DNA from: Frateuria_A sp049727805
GTDB lineage: Bacteria > Pseudomonadota > Gammaproteobacteria > Xanthomonadales > Rhodanobacteraceae
Direction: 5' to 3'
Assembly: GCF_049727805.1 (NCBI RefSeq)
Contig: NZ_JBCNYA010000009.1
Location: forward strand, 1-64,000
DNA: 64,000 bases
This document shows, one piece after another, positions 31,414 to 39,726 of this stretch; positions within the stretch are counted from its first letter, which is position 1, and every line of letters starts with the position of its first letter. The position numbers and the translations under genes were made by a program. The notes beneath the pieces were generated by a model. It worked only from the letters and a program-made list of their open reading frames with translations, had not been told where the DNA came from and ran no database searches.

Positions 31414-32768
31414 CAGCGCCGGCGCCGGCGCCACACCAGCACGCCGCCGATGATCAGCAGCAGCGCCGGCACGCCGACCAGGAAGCCCAGGCTGACGACG
31501 TTGAGCTCGGTCTGCGAAAGCTCCAGCACGCGGTCGGGCGCACCGCGCGGCGGCAGGCTCACCAGCGCGTCGTCGCCGAGCAGCCAGTCGAACACGCGCT
31601 CGCCCAGCGCGCGGTTGCCGCCATTGCCGAGGAAGGTGTTGGAGAGGAAGTCGCCGTCGGCGATCACCACCACGCGCTGCTGGCTCTTGTCCGGGCTGGG
31701 CGAGAGGCGGGACAGCGCCAGGCCGAACGGCAGCGGGCCTTTCAGCTCGCCCGCCGCGGCGTCGTAGCGGATGGTCGAGCTGGCGTCGTTGCCGATCGGC
31801 TGGAACTCGGTCCAGCTCTGCGGTCCGGACGCGAGGAAGTCCTGCACCGCCCAATCGTTGCGGTTCACCTGCGCCAGCGCGGCAACCTGCGGAAACAGCG
31901 TGGTGAGCTGGAAGCCGCGGGTGATCGCGTGGGCGGGGTAGGCGCCGAGCGCGATCATGCGCGGATCCTTCAGGCCCAGCGCCGCGCCGCCGCCGTCGAC
32001 CAGCACGCCGGGCAGCACGCGCAGGCCCAGCGCGTCGGCGAGCGGCGCGAGGTTCAGGTCGCTGTTGGCCGGCTCGGTGAGCCACAGCAGGTTGCCGCCG
32101 TTGCCCAGGTAATCCACCAACGCGCGCACCGCGCCCGTCTCGAGTGGGAGCGTGGGGCTGGCCAGCACCACCAGGTCGGTGTGCTGCGGCACTGCGGTGA
32201 CCTGCGCGAAGTTGAGCGGCACCGCGCGCATGCCGCGGCTTTCCAGTTGCGCCATGAAGGTGCCGAGGTCCGCGTTGGCCGGACCGTCGGCGCGGCGCTC
32301 GCCGTCGCCGGTGACGAACGCGACGATGCGCTCGCCGCCGCGCGCGAGGCGTTCCAGCGCGTTGGTCAGGCTGCGCTCGGAGAGCTCGTCCAGCCGCTGC
32401 TCGCGGCCGCGGTAGTGCACGATGATGGCGCCGTCGACGGTGACGCCGAGCTCGCGCATCTTCGCCGGGTCCTGCTGCGGATCGACGAAGCGGAGCGTGA
32501 GGTCCGGCTTGACCCGGCGGTAGCGCTCCAGGAAGCCGGCGATGGTCTGGCGCAGGTCGCCCTGCGGGTTGGCGTAGCTGACGATCTCCACCGGGCCGTC
32601 GAGCTTGCCGAGCACCGCGCGGCTCTCCGGCGACAGGCTGGCGCGGCCGCCCGCGGTCCAGTCGGCGACGAAGGCATGGCGGGTGGAGAGGTAGCCGATG
32701 GCGCCCGCGGCGGCGAGCAGCGCCAGTGCGAACAGCCAGCCGTCGAGCCGTCCGAAGAATGTCCTCAT
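31413..32768 (-). CDS. GldG-like ABC-transporter auxiliary protein
   Basis: A 451-residue protein with a transmembrane segment at each end (LFALALLAAAGAIGYL near residue 12; VSLGFLVGVPALLLIIGG near the C-terminus) and a large periplasmic middle part. The middle has the GldG/DUF4350-like pattern: VEIVSYANPQGD, LRFVDPQQDPAKM, VVLASPTLPLETGAVRALVDYL and VVVIADGDFLSN. Such subunits accompany ABC ATPases and permeases in the gliding-motility GldAFG set and in many non-gliding bacteria. It is linked to its neighbours by TGATG overlaps on both sides. Confidence 0.8.
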   Translation of the reverse strand: MRTFFGRLDGWLFALALLAAAGAIGYLSTRHAFVADWTAGGRASLSPESRAVLGKLDGPVEIVSYANPQGDLRQTIAGFLERYRRVKPDLTLRFVDPQQDPAKMRELGVTVDGAIIVHYRGREQRLDELSERSLTNALERLARGGERIVAFVTGDGERRADGPANADLGTFMAQLESRGMRAVPLNFAQVTAVPQHTDLVVLASPTLPLETGAVRALVDYLGNGGNLLWLTEPANSDLNLAPLADALGLRVLPGVLVDGGGAALGLKDPRMIALGAYPAHAITRGFQLTTLFPQVAALAQVNRNDWAVQDFLASGPQSWTEFQPIGNDASSTIRYDAAAGELKGPLPFGLALSRLSPSPDKSQQRVVVIADGDFLSNTFLGNGGNRALGERVFDWLLGDDALVSLPPRGAPDRVLELSQTELNVVSLGFLVGVPALLLIIGGVLVWRRRRR

Positions 32769-33523
32769 CAGCCGCGCTCCCGCTCGGCCGCGAGACGGCG
32801 CGTAGCCAGCGTCAGGCAGACGATCGCCAGCAGCGCGAACCACACCACGTCGGGGCTGGCGACCAGCCCGCGCAGCAGCGGCTGCAGGTGCGAGCTCATC
32901 GCCAGCCAGTTGATCGCGCCGTCGTCCACGCCGGCCATCTGCGCGCCGAGGTTCAGCCACATCAGCGCCAGCGTGAGCACCAGGGCGACCGCTGCGGCGA
33001 TCGCCGGGTGCGAGGCAAACGCCGAGCAGGCCAGCCCCAGCGCGGCGAGCGAGGCCAGCAGCAACGCCATGCCCAACGTGGCGGCGGCGAGCTTGCCCCA
33101 GTCGATCGCGGTGGCGTGCGCCAGCGACAGCGGCATCGCCAGCACCAGCGCCAGCCAGGCCAGCAGCCACACCAGCAAGGCCACGTACTTGCCCAGCACG
33201 ATGCGTGAGGGCTTGAGGCCCATGCCCAGCAGCAGCGCCAGGCGGCCCTCGCGCCGCTCGCCGGCCAGCGCCGACATCGACAACAGCGGCACCACCAGGA
33301 AAGCGAGCTCGGCCAGCTTGGCCAGCAGCGGCACGGCGACCAGGTCGGTGTAACCCGGGCCGTCGGGCAGCGCGGCGAGGCGGATCTGGGCGGCCAGGAA
33401 GCTGCCGAGCATCAGCGTGAAATTCCATGCCAGCCAGGCCAGCGTCAGCGCGCCGAGCACCCAGGCGAGCGGGCGCACGAACAGCCGGCGCAGTTCCAGC
33501 CGCGTCACCGCCAGGGCGCTCAT
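32768..33523 (-). CDS. ABC transporter permease (GldF/NosY-like)
   Basis: A 251-residue polytopic protein with about six hydrophobic segments (for example LAWVLGALTLAWLAWNF, LAFLVVPLLSMSALAGE, LLVWLLAWLALVLAM, AAAVALVLTLALMWLNL). The sequence between segments 2 and 3, GERREGRLALLLGMGLKPSRIVLGKYVA, is the coupling region seen in ABC-2-type permeases. It overlaps the ATPase gene by 4 nt and the GldG-like gene by 1 nt. Substrate is unknown. Confidence 0.85.
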   Translation of the reverse strand: MSALAVTRLELRRLFVRPLAWVLGALTLAWLAWNFTLMLGSFLAAQIRLAALPDGPGYTDLVAVPLLAKLAELAFLVVPLLSMSALAGERREGRLALLLGMGLKPSRIVLGKYVALLVWLLAWLALVLAMPLSLAHATAIDWGKLAAATLGMALLLASLAALGLACSAFASHPAIAAAVALVLTLALMWLNLGAQMAGVDDGAINWLAMSSHLQPLLRGLVASPDVVWFALLAIVCLTLATRRLAAERERG

Positions 33524-34254
33524 GCGGCAGCCCTGGCGGTGGCGATGGCGAAGAACTGCCGTTCCAGCGCGGCGTGGTCGTCCGCGGCGAGCGTGCCTTC
33601 GTGGCGCAGCGTGCCGTCGTGCAGGATCGCCACGCGGTCGCACACGGCGGTGACTTCGGCCAGCACGTGGGTGGAGAGGATCACCGCGGTGCCGGCGGCG
33701 GCCTGCTCGCGGATCAACGCGCGCAGCGCGGCGACCTGCACCGGATCGAGCGCGTTGCCGGGTTCGTCCAGCACCAGCAGCGCCGGCTGGTGCAGCAGCG
33801 CGCAGGCCAGCCCCAGGCGCTGGCGCTGGCCCTGCGAGAGCACGCCGGCGAGGCGGCGCTCCAGCGGCGCGAGTTCCAGCCGTTCGACCATGCGCACGCG
33901 CGCCTGCCTGAGCGCCGCGCCCTTCAGCCCGCGCAGGCGACCATGCGCGTCCAGATGTTCGCCCACCGTCAGTTCCTGCCACAGCGGGGCACGTTCGGGC
34001 AGCCAGCCCACCAGGCGGCGCACGAGTGCCGGGTGCTCGGCCAGGTCCTCGCCGTCGAGCAGGATGCGGCCGCTGTCGGGCGTCAGCGCACCGGCGATCA
34101 TCGACAGCGTGGTCGACTTGCCGGCGCCGTTGACGCCCAGCAGGCCCAGTACCTGGCCGCGTTCCAGCGCGAGGCTGAGGTCCTGCACCGCCGGTCGGCC
34201 GGCGCGGCGGCGGCTGGCTTGCTCAAGCGTTAACAGCGGTTGTGGCAGAGTCAT
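33520..34254 (-). CDS. ABC transporter ATP-binding protein (GldA-like)
   Basis: A 244-residue ATPase and the first gene of the operon. Walker A is GVNGAGKST, the signature LSQGQRQRLG, Walker B LLVLDEPGNALDP and the switch His in STHV. It is the CcmA/NatA-type subunit that partners ABC-2 permeases. I prefer the ATG at 34254 (MTLPQPL); a TTG 24 nt upstream is possible. The intergenic space to the divergent desaturase gene contains a helically phased repeat that may control one or both. Confidence 0.9.
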   Translation of the reverse strand: MTLPQPLLTLEQASRRRAGRPAVQDLSLALERGQVLGLLGVNGAGKSTTLSMIAGALTPDSGRILLDGEDLAEHPALVRRLVGWLPERAPLWQELTVGEHLDAHGRLRGLKGAALRQARVRMVERLELAPLERRLAGVLSQGQRQRLGLACALLHQPALLVLDEPGNALDPVQVAALRALIREQAAAGTAVILSTHVLAEVTAVCDRVAILHDGTLRHEGTLAADDHAALERQFFAIATARAAA

Positions 34255-34287
34255 TGCATGATTGTCACGGCGCCCCAACCTTTACAC

Positions 34288-34349
34288 AACCTGCGGGGCG
34301 CTTTACGTGATCCGCGGGCAAGCTTGTTGAACCTGCGGGGCACTTCACG
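34288..34349. promoter_or_regulatory. 21-bp-phased repeat array upstream of desaturase
   Basis: AACCTGCGGGGCGCTTTACG at 34288 recurs as AACCTGCGGGGCACTTCACG at 34330, 42 bp later (18 of 20 matches). A weaker version begins midway at 34309 (GATCCGCGGGCAAGCTT), giving a 21-bp period. Two helical turns per repeat would place sites on the same face of the DNA. The array lies between divergent genes (ABC ATPase and desaturase) and ahead of the candidate TAGACT box (34400-34405). A regulator-binding array is the likeliest reading; no regulator gene is adjacent. Confidence 0.5.
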
Positions 34350-34433
34350 CATGCGCGAAGCGCATTGCGCCATGCTGGCGGGTACGGAAACCCCTCCGAT
34401 AGACTGCCTTCCAACTTCCCCGGTGCTTTCCTG

Positions 34434-35627
34434 ATGCTCGATGCGGTGCTGACGTTCCTTTCCAACGGCGTGACGAACGCCGGTTGGCTCGCCATGCTGG
34501 TCTACATGCTGGTGGTCACCCAGCTGACCATCTTCACGGTGACCATCTACTACCACCGCTGCCAGACGCATCGCGGCGTGGACCTGCATCCGATCGTGCA
34601 GCACTTCTTCCGTTTCTGGGGCTGGCTGACCACCGGCATGGTGACCCGCGAGTGGGTGGCCGTGCACCGCAAGCACCACGCCAAGGTGGAAACCGCGGAA
34701 GACCCGCACAGCCCGCAGATCTACGGCATCAAGAAGGTGTTCTGGGATGGCGTGTCGCTGTACCGCGACGCCTCCGAGGTGAAGGAAGACCTGGAGAAGT
34801 ACGGCCGCGGCTGCCCGGATGACTTCATCGAGCGCAAGCTCTATACCGGCCATCCGTACTGGGGCCCGGCGCTGATGCTGATCATCGACCTGGCGCTGTT
34901 CGGCGTGATCGGTGCCGCGCTGTGGGCGGTGCAGATGATCTGGATCCCGTTCTGGGCCGCCGGCTTCGTCAACGGCATCGGCCACTGGTGGGGCTACCGC
35001 AACTTCGAGAGCGCCGACACCGCGACCAACCTGATCCCGTGGGGTTTCTGGATCGGCGGCGAAGAGCTGCACAACAACCACCACGCGTTCCCGAGCTCGG
35101 CCAAGTTCGCCCTGCGCAAGTGGGAGTTCGACATCGGCTGGGCGGTGATCTGCGCGCTGCGTTCGGTGGGCTTGGCCAAGGTGCTGCGCGTGGCGCCGAC
35201 GCTGGACATCCGTCCGAACGTCAACCTGCCCGACGCGGAGACGCTCAAGGCCGTGCTGACCCACCGCTTCCAGGCGATGACCGATTACTACCGCGGCGTG
35301 ATCGTGCCGACCCTGCGCGAGGAAGCCGCCCACGCCGGCGACAACCTCAAGGCCGTGCCACGGCGCCTGCGCCGTGCATTGGCCGATGGCGGCCGCTGGC
35401 TCGACCACGACGGCAGCGCCAAGCTGCAGGCCGTGCTGGCCAAGCGCCCGACCCTGCGCACCGTGTGCGACTTCCGCAACCGCCTGGCGGCGCTGATGGA
35501 GCAGCGCGGTGCCGAGCAGGCGCTCAAGGGCCTGCAGCAGTGGATCGCCGAGGCCGAGCAGAGCGGTATCCGCTCGCTGCAGGAGTTCGCCGGGCGGCTG
35601 AAGGGCTACTCGGTGGCCAGCGCCTGA
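34434..35627 (+). CDS. Acyl-CoA/acyl-lipid fatty acid desaturase
   Basis: A 397-residue membrane di-iron desaturase that introduces a double bond, probably at delta-9, into saturated acyl chains. The start MLDAVLTFLS follows TTCCTG. The three His boxes are H-x4-H (His41-His46), HRKHH (His78-His82) and HNNHH (His213-His217). Hydrophobic pairs precede boxes 1 and 3. The last ~130 residues form a soluble tail longer than in minimal desaturases. It probably adjusts membrane fluidity. A strong terminator follows. Confidence 0.92.
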   Translation: MLDAVLTFLSNGVTNAGWLAMLVYMLVVTQLTIFTVTIYYHRCQTHRGVDLHPIVQHFFRFWGWLTTGMVTREWVAVHRKHHAKVETAEDPHSPQIYGIKKVFWDGVSLYRDASEVKEDLEKYGRGCPDDFIERKLYTGHPYWGPALMLIIDLALFGVIGAALWAVQMIWIPFWAAGFVNGIGHWWGYRNFESADTATNLIPWGFWIGGEELHNNHHAFPSSAKFALRKWEFDIGWAVICALRSVGLAKVLRVAPTLDIRPNVNLPDAETLKAVLTHRFQAMTDYYRGVIVPTLREEAAHAGDNLKAVPRRLRRALADGGRWLDHDGSAKLQAVLAKRPTLRTVCDFRNRLAALMEQRGAEQALKGLQQWIAEAEQSGIRSLQEFAGRLKGYSVASA

Positions 35628-35652
35628 TCGCGCGGCCTAAGATGCAAGGAAG

Positions 35653-35679
35653 AGCCCGCCTCCCGGCGGGCTTTTTTTT
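35653..35679 (+). terminator. Intrinsic terminator after desaturase
   Basis: AGCCCGCC (35653-35660) and GGCGGGCT (35665-35672) pair around TCCC and run straight into eight T residues. It is a textbook Rho-independent terminator 26 nt after the desaturase stop, insulating the next gene. Confidence 0.93.
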
Positions 35680-35702
35680 GGCTGGCATGGAGCGGCTGGG
35701 AC

Positions 35703-36812
35703 ATGGCGTTGCGAGTGGTGGTGGTCGGCGCGACGGGCGTGTTCGGCTCGCGCGTCGCGCGTCGGCTGGCGCATGACCGGCGCTTTTCGCTGGTGCTCGC
35801 CGGCCGGCGACTGGCGCCCCTGGAAGCCCTGCGTGCCGAGCTCGGCGACGAGCGCGTCGAGATCGCTTCACTGGACATGGGGCGATCGGATGCGCCGGCG
35901 CTCCTGGGGCGCCTTCGGCCGCAACTGGTGATCCACACGGCGGGCCCTTTCCAGGGCCAGGACTATCGCGTCGCCGAAGCCTGCCTGGCGGTGGGCAGCG
36001 ATTACGTGGACCTGGCCGACGGTCGCGACTTCGTCTGCGGCATGACCCGCCTGGATGCGCGCGCGCGCCGCGCCGGGCGCCTGCTGGTCAGCGGAGCGTC
36101 CAGCGTCCCGGCGCTCAGCGCGGCGGTGGTGGATGCGCTGGCGCCGCGCTTCGGGCGACTCGACCGCATCGAGCACGCCATCAACCCTGGCAACCGCACA
36201 CCGCGCGGGGATGCCACCGTGGCGTCGATTCTCGGCTATTGCGGGCGACCGATCCGAGTCTGGCGGGAAGGGCGTTGGCAGCACGCACATGGCTGGATGG
36301 ACGGCAGGCGGCAATCCTTTCCCTTCGGTCGCCGCCGGGTGGGCGTGTGCGAGGTGCCCGACCTGGAGCTGTTCCCCGGCCGCTATCCGGGCGTGGATAC
36401 GGTGCTGTTCCGCGCCGGGCTGGAGCTGCCGTTGTTGCAGGCCGGCACCTGGTGTGCGGCCGTGCTGGTGCGGTTGGGACTGATCCGCGATCTCGCCGCC
36501 TGGGCCCCTGCGCTGCGTCGCTTCAGCGAACGGTTCATCCGTTTCGGTACCGACATCGGCGGCATGGTGGTGGAACTGTCTGGCGCCGACCACGAAAACC
36601 GACCCCTGCGCCTGCGCTGGTGGCTCGCTGCCGACGCGGGCGACGGGCCGCAGGTCCCGGTCACTCCCGCCGTGGTGCTGGCGCAGGAACTGGCCGAGGG
36701 CCGCATCGACGCGCGCGGCGCGATGCCCTGCATGGGTCTGCTTGTGCTGGAGCGGATCGAAGCGGGGTTCGCCGGGTACGCGTTGCGCACCGGCATCGAG
36801 CGGCTCGGCTAG
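35703..36812 (+). CDS. Saccharopine-dehydrogenase-like NAD(P)-binding protein
   Basis: A 369-residue protein with an N-terminal Rossmann fold, VVVVGATGVFGSRVARRL, then VIHTAGPFQGQDYRVAEACL and YVDLADGRDFV, the pattern of the saccharopine dehydrogenase NADP-binding family (trans-acting enoyl-reductase-like members). The C-terminal part is family-specific and ends near IERLG. Proteins of this kind are often fused or adjacent to DUF4166 domains, and here a DUF4166 gene lies just beyond on the opposite strand. Substrate unknown. Its TAG stop shares the palindrome CTAG with the stop of the convergent DCC gene, a 4-nt overlap. Confidence 0.8.
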   Translation: MALRVVVVGATGVFGSRVARRLAHDRRFSLVLAGRRLAPLEALRAELGDERVEIASLDMGRSDAPALLGRLRPQLVIHTAGPFQGQDYRVAEACLAVGSDYVDLADGRDFVCGMTRLDARARRAGRLLVSGASSVPALSAAVVDALAPRFGRLDRIEHAINPGNRTPRGDATVASILGYCGRPIRVWREGRWQHAHGWMDGRRQSFPFGRRRVGVCEVPDLELFPGRYPGVDTVLFRAGLELPLLQAGTWCAAVLVRLGLIRDLAAWAPALRRFSERFIRFGTDIGGMVVELSGADHENRPLRLRWWLAADAGDGPQVPVTPAVVLAQELAEGRIDARGAMPCMGLLVLERIEAGFAGYALRTGIERLG

Positions 36813-37216
36813 TCGAGGAAGCGCCAGGCCTGCGAGTCATCCGGCAGCAGGCAGCTGGCGCGGCGGCCGAACAGCCGGTAGCGGTGACGGGCGATCCAGC
36901 GGTAGGCCGGGTCGCGGCAGACCCGCGGCAACAGCCGGACCGCCGCGGCGGCGGCCGGCCAGGGGCCACCGAGCTGGCCCAGTATGCGGATGATCGCCGC
37001 CGTATCGGTGTGGCCGCGTCCATCCTGCACCAGCAGGAGCGAGGCCGGATCCTCGGGCGACAAACCGTGTACGTGCAGAAGCGCGCGTCCGTGCGTCCCC
37101 TGCATGGCGGCGAGCCGGAAACGGCCGGCGCGGTCGTGCTTCAACACGAAATCCACCCAGCGGCTGCACAGCACGCAGACACCGTCGAACACGATCACCG
37201 GCGCTTCAGTCGACAT
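36809..37216 (-). CDS. DCC-family thiol-disulfide oxidoreductase-like protein
   Basis: A 135-residue DUF393/DCC protein starting MSTEAPVIVFDG. The family signature D-x2-C-x2-C is FDGVCVLCSRW near residue 10, followed by RLAAMQGTHGR and the LLVQDG strand, and ending in an LLPRVCRDPAYRWIARHRYR helix. The fold is thioredoxin-like; biochemical role is unproven. It starts 11 nt inside the DUF4166 gene, so the two are translationally coupled. Confidence 0.85.
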   Translation of the reverse strand: MSTEAPVIVFDGVCVLCSRWVDFVLKHDRAGRFRLAAMQGTHGRALLHVHGLSPEDPASLLLVQDGRGHTDTAAIIRILGQLGGPWPAAAAAVRLLPRVCRDPAYRWIARHRYRLFGRRASCLLPDDSQAWRFLD

Positions 37217-37754
37217 CCACGATGTCCAGCCAGCCGCGATAGGCCACGAGCTTTCCCAGCAGGGGCACGCGTGTCTCGATATGGAACGCGTAGCGGTCGC
37301 CTTCGGCGCCGCTGCGGGAGAGCACCTGACCAAAGCAGGCGCGCGGCAGCGGCAGGCCGAACAGGCGGCCGCCGCGCAATTGCCAGTCGATCGCCCGGCC
37401 GTCGCGGCGCAACTCGAAATGCAGCCGTAGCGGGCCCAGCGCTTCATGCAGGCGGCGGCCGTCTGCCGCGCCGGTGAGGCGCGAGCGCATGCGGACCGCG
37501 CCGAAGCGGCGGGTCCAGGTCTCGCCTGCGCCGTTACGTTCGATCGTCACCTCAAGCGCCTGTGCCGGTCCCGGCGACGGCAGCCCCAGCCATCGGCGCA
37601 GCAGGCGCGCGGGCAGGTGCGCGGCGCCTTCGACTTCGGCCCGGCCGCGCGCGCGGATGCAGGCCTCGTCGCCGTGCATGCGCCGCACCGGCGCGGCCAG
37701 CGCATGCCAGTCCGCGGCGAGCAGGGCGGGAAACAGGGCCGTAGGCGCCACCAT
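37206..37754 (-). CDS. DUF4166 domain protein
   Basis: A 182-residue protein starting MVAPTALFP at 37754. The pattern HLPARLLRRWLGLPSPG, VTIERNGAGETWTRRFG, LHFELRRDGRAIDW and GLPLPRACF matches DUF4166, which in many genomes is the C-terminal half of a saccharopine-dehydrogenase-like oxidoreductase. Here the oxidoreductase half is a separate gene on the opposite strand. No signal or membrane segment. The longer open frame to 37859 lacks a better start. Confidence 0.78.
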   Translation of the reverse strand: MVAPTALFPALLAADWHALAAPVRRMHGDEACIRARGRAEVEGAAHLPARLLRRWLGLPSPGPAQALEVTIERNGAGETWTRRFGAVRMRSRLTGAADGRRLHEALGPLRLHFELRRDGRAIDWQLRGGRLFGLPLPRACFGQVLSRSGAEGDRYAFHIETRVPLLGKLVAYRGWLDIVDVD

Positions 37755-37806
37755 GGCGTGGATCTTAGCGCTGGCACACCCGGCGTGCGCGACGGGCCGG
37801 ACCGGC

Positions 37807-38316
37807 TCAGAGGCTCTGCGGGCCTCGGGCGAGCCAGCGGTCGACCATCCGCTTTTCATAGCGCAGCGGATCGGTGTTGGACAGTCCGCCCGGGCTGTCG
37901 TACATGAAGCCCAGGTCGGTGAGCTTGCGCTCGCCCTCGCGGATCACCCGCCCCTGGCTGTCGAGCAGGCGGAAATGCATCTTGAGGCGCGGCGGATAGA
38001 CGTCCCGGACGATGCGTACCGGGTTCAGCGCACCCATCGAGGGCAGGTAGGAGCCGGCGCGGTCGATGTCGGTGACGACGATGTCCAGCGTCTGGCCGGG
38101 CGCAAGCTCGCGCGCCGCCTGCCGTTCGATGTAGCGCTTGAGGGTGTCGAGGTAGCCGGAGTCGGCGCGCATGGGCGCAAACGCCCGCACTTCCCTGGTT
38201 TCGGTGAAGTTCTCCGGATGGTCGTAGCGCACGCTGACCGTGCCGGCGGCCGCGGCCGTCGTCGCTGCGAGGGCGAGGGCCAGGCCGAAGATGGAGCGGA
38301 AGGAAAACTTGGACAT
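37807..38316 (-). CDS. DUF3016 secreted protein
   Basis: A 169-residue protein starting MSKFSFRSIF at 38316 with a signal peptide ending about TTAAAA-GTVSV. The pattern VRYDHPENFTETRE, LAPGQTLDIVVTDIDRAG and DPLRYEKRMVDRWL is characteristic of DUF3016. It would be periplasmic. No function is known to me. It lies between DUF4166 and rpmG with its own spacing on both sides. Confidence 0.82.
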   Translation of the reverse strand: MSKFSFRSIFGLALALAATTAAAAGTVSVRYDHPENFTETREVRAFAPMRADSGYLDTLKRYIERQAARELAPGQTLDIVVTDIDRAGSYLPSMGALNPVRIVRDVYPPRLKMHFRLLDSQGRVIREGERKLTDLGFMYDSPGGLSNTDPLRYEKRMVDRWLARGPQSL

Positions 38317-38467
38317 GGCGGTGTCTCCGGTGGCGTTGCGAAACCAGACTAGGGGATGGATCGCAAACGCGGCGCGAGGTCGCCCGCGCCAACTCATGGA
38401 AACGCGCGGGCGCACGACCCGTGGACATGCCCGATGGTGCCAAGCCGCCTGGGGGCGGCCCCAAAAG

Positions 38468-38491
38468 AAAACCCGCCGGGCGGCGGGTTTT
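38468..38491 (-). terminator. Terminator of rpmB-rpmG
   Basis: AAAACCCGCC (38468-38477) and GGCGGGTTTT (38482-38491) pair perfectly around a 4-nt loop. On the minus strand the stem runs into a T-rich tail (TTTTCTTTT). It lies 7 nt past the rpmG stop. The A/T-flanked stem could also work on the plus strand. Confidence 0.88.
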
Positions 38492-38498
38492 CTTCAGA

Positions 38499-38666
38499 TC
38501 ACTTGATCTTGCCTTCCTTGTAGATCACGTGCTTGCGCACGACCGGATCGTACTTCTTGAACTCGAACTTTTCCGGCGTGTTCTTCTTGTTCTTCTGCGT
38601 GGTGTAGAAGTGGCCGGTGCCGGCCGAGGAGATCAGGCGGATCTTGTCTTGGGTCTTGTTAGCCAT
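38499..38666 (-). CDS. rpmG: 50S ribosomal protein L33
   Basis: A 55-residue ribosomal protein (MANKTQDKIRL ... HVIYKEGKIK), the standard length for L33. It is of the Cys-free type: no CxxC zinc pair is present. It follows rpmB by 10 nt on the same strand, the usual rpmB-rpmG arrangement, and ends at an intrinsic terminator. Confidence 0.97.
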   Translation of the reverse strand: MANKTQDKIRLISSAGTGHFYTTQKNKKNTPEKFEFKKYDPVVRKHVIYKEGKIK

Positions 38667-38676
38667 GGTTCAATCC

Positions 38677-38913
38677 TCAGACCTTCTCGCCGCGGGCACG
38701 CAGCTGGGCGATCACGGCCTCGATGCCATTCTTGTCGATGGTGCGCAGCGCGGCGTTGGAAACGCGCAGCTTCACCCAACGGTTCTCGCTGGCGACCCAG
38801 AAGCGGCGCTCGTGCAGGTTCGGCAACCAGCGGCGACGGGTCTTGTTGTTGGCGTGCGAGACGTTGTTGCCGGTCTGCACGGCCTTTCCGGTGACTTGAC
38901 ATACACGGGCCAT
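38677..38913 (-). CDS. rpmB: 50S ribosomal protein L28
   Basis: A 78-residue ribosomal protein beginning MARVCQVTGKAVQTGNNVSH, with the typical NNKTRRRWLPNLHERRFWV core. Length is the L28 standard. GGAGG lies 7 nt before the ATG. First gene of rpmB-rpmG. It is divergent from secB across ~300 bp (38914-39211), which holds both promoters but no other recognisable feature. Confidence 0.97.
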   Translation of the reverse strand: MARVCQVTGKAVQTGNNVSHANNKTRRRWLPNLHERRFWVASENRWVKLRVSNAALRTIDKNGIEAVIAQLRARGEKV

Positions 38914-39211
38914 GAGGGCCTCCGTAATCGGTGTTTTGACCGCCCGTTGGCCAGGGCGGCATCGGCCCAGCGGCGCCTCGGCGCCACGCGATGCTGGAGG
39001 GTGTTGCGTTTCGAACGGGGCCGGCTTGCATTCCGCATCGCGTCGCGGAAGGCCCGGAAAGCCGGGTCGGCCTGAATCGAGCCGCGTATTCTCCCGGAAA
39101 AACAGGCCTCTGCGCAAGTCCGGCAAGCCCGTCCCCGATGGCAGGGCGGCCGGATGTATGGAACAATCGTCCCCTTTGCTCCGCCGCACTCACGAATTCG
39201 AGGGATTCACC

Positions 39212-39718
39212 ATGGCAGAAGTCACGCCCGCCAACGACCAGGCCGCCGGCCAGGCCATGCCGCAGCTGGTGCTGCAGAAGATCTACGTCAAGGACGTGTC
39301 CTTCGAGGCGCCGAACGCGCCGCAGATCTTCCAGGAGATCGGCGAGAACGAGCAGGTGCAGCCGCAGGTGCAGCTGAATCTGGGCCAGCGCGCCACCGAC
39401 CTGGGCAATGACCTGTACGAGGTCGTGCTGAGCCTGACCCTGACCTGCACCATCGGCGAGCGCACCGCCTACCTCGCCGAAGTGCATCAGGCCGGCGTGT
39501 TCGGCATCGCGGGTTTCAGCGAGCAGGACTATGCCGGCATCATCGGCAGCTACTGCCCGAACCTGCTGTTCCCGTATGCCCGCCAGGTGATCTCCTCGCT
39601 GGTGCTGGAGGGCGGCTTCCCGCCGTTCCTGTTGCAGCCGATCAACTTCGACGCCCTGTTGGCGGAGCAGCAGCGCCGCATGGCGGGCGGCGGCGAGGCC
39701 CCGACGCTCAACAGCTGA
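39212..39718 (+). CDS. secB: Protein-export chaperone SecB
   Basis: A 168-residue tetrameric cytosolic chaperone that keeps preproteins unfolded and hands them to SecA. Diagnostic stretches are LQKIYVKDVSFEAPNAP, YEVVLSLTLTC, AYLAEVHQAGVFGI and CPNLLFPYARQVISSLV, then GGFPPFLLQPINFDALY-like FDALLAEQ. The start is MAEVTPAND after GGGATTCACC. An AACAAT hexamer (39162-39167) may be the -10. gpsA follows 8 nt later, the conserved secB-gpsA pairing of proteobacteria. Confidence 0.97.
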   Translation: MAEVTPANDQAAGQAMPQLVLQKIYVKDVSFEAPNAPQIFQEIGENEQVQPQVQLNLGQRATDLGNDLYEVVLSLTLTCTIGERTAYLAEVHQAGVFGIAGFSEQDYAGIIGSYCPNLLFPYARQVISSLVLEGGFPPFLLQPINFDALLAEQQRRMAGGGEAPTLNS

Positions 39719-39726
39719 CGCACTCC

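Noticed and set aside
34255..34433. The 21-bp-phased repeats considered as a short CRISPR array
   Set aside because: There are no true spacers, the units are contiguous and degenerate, and no cas gene is present.
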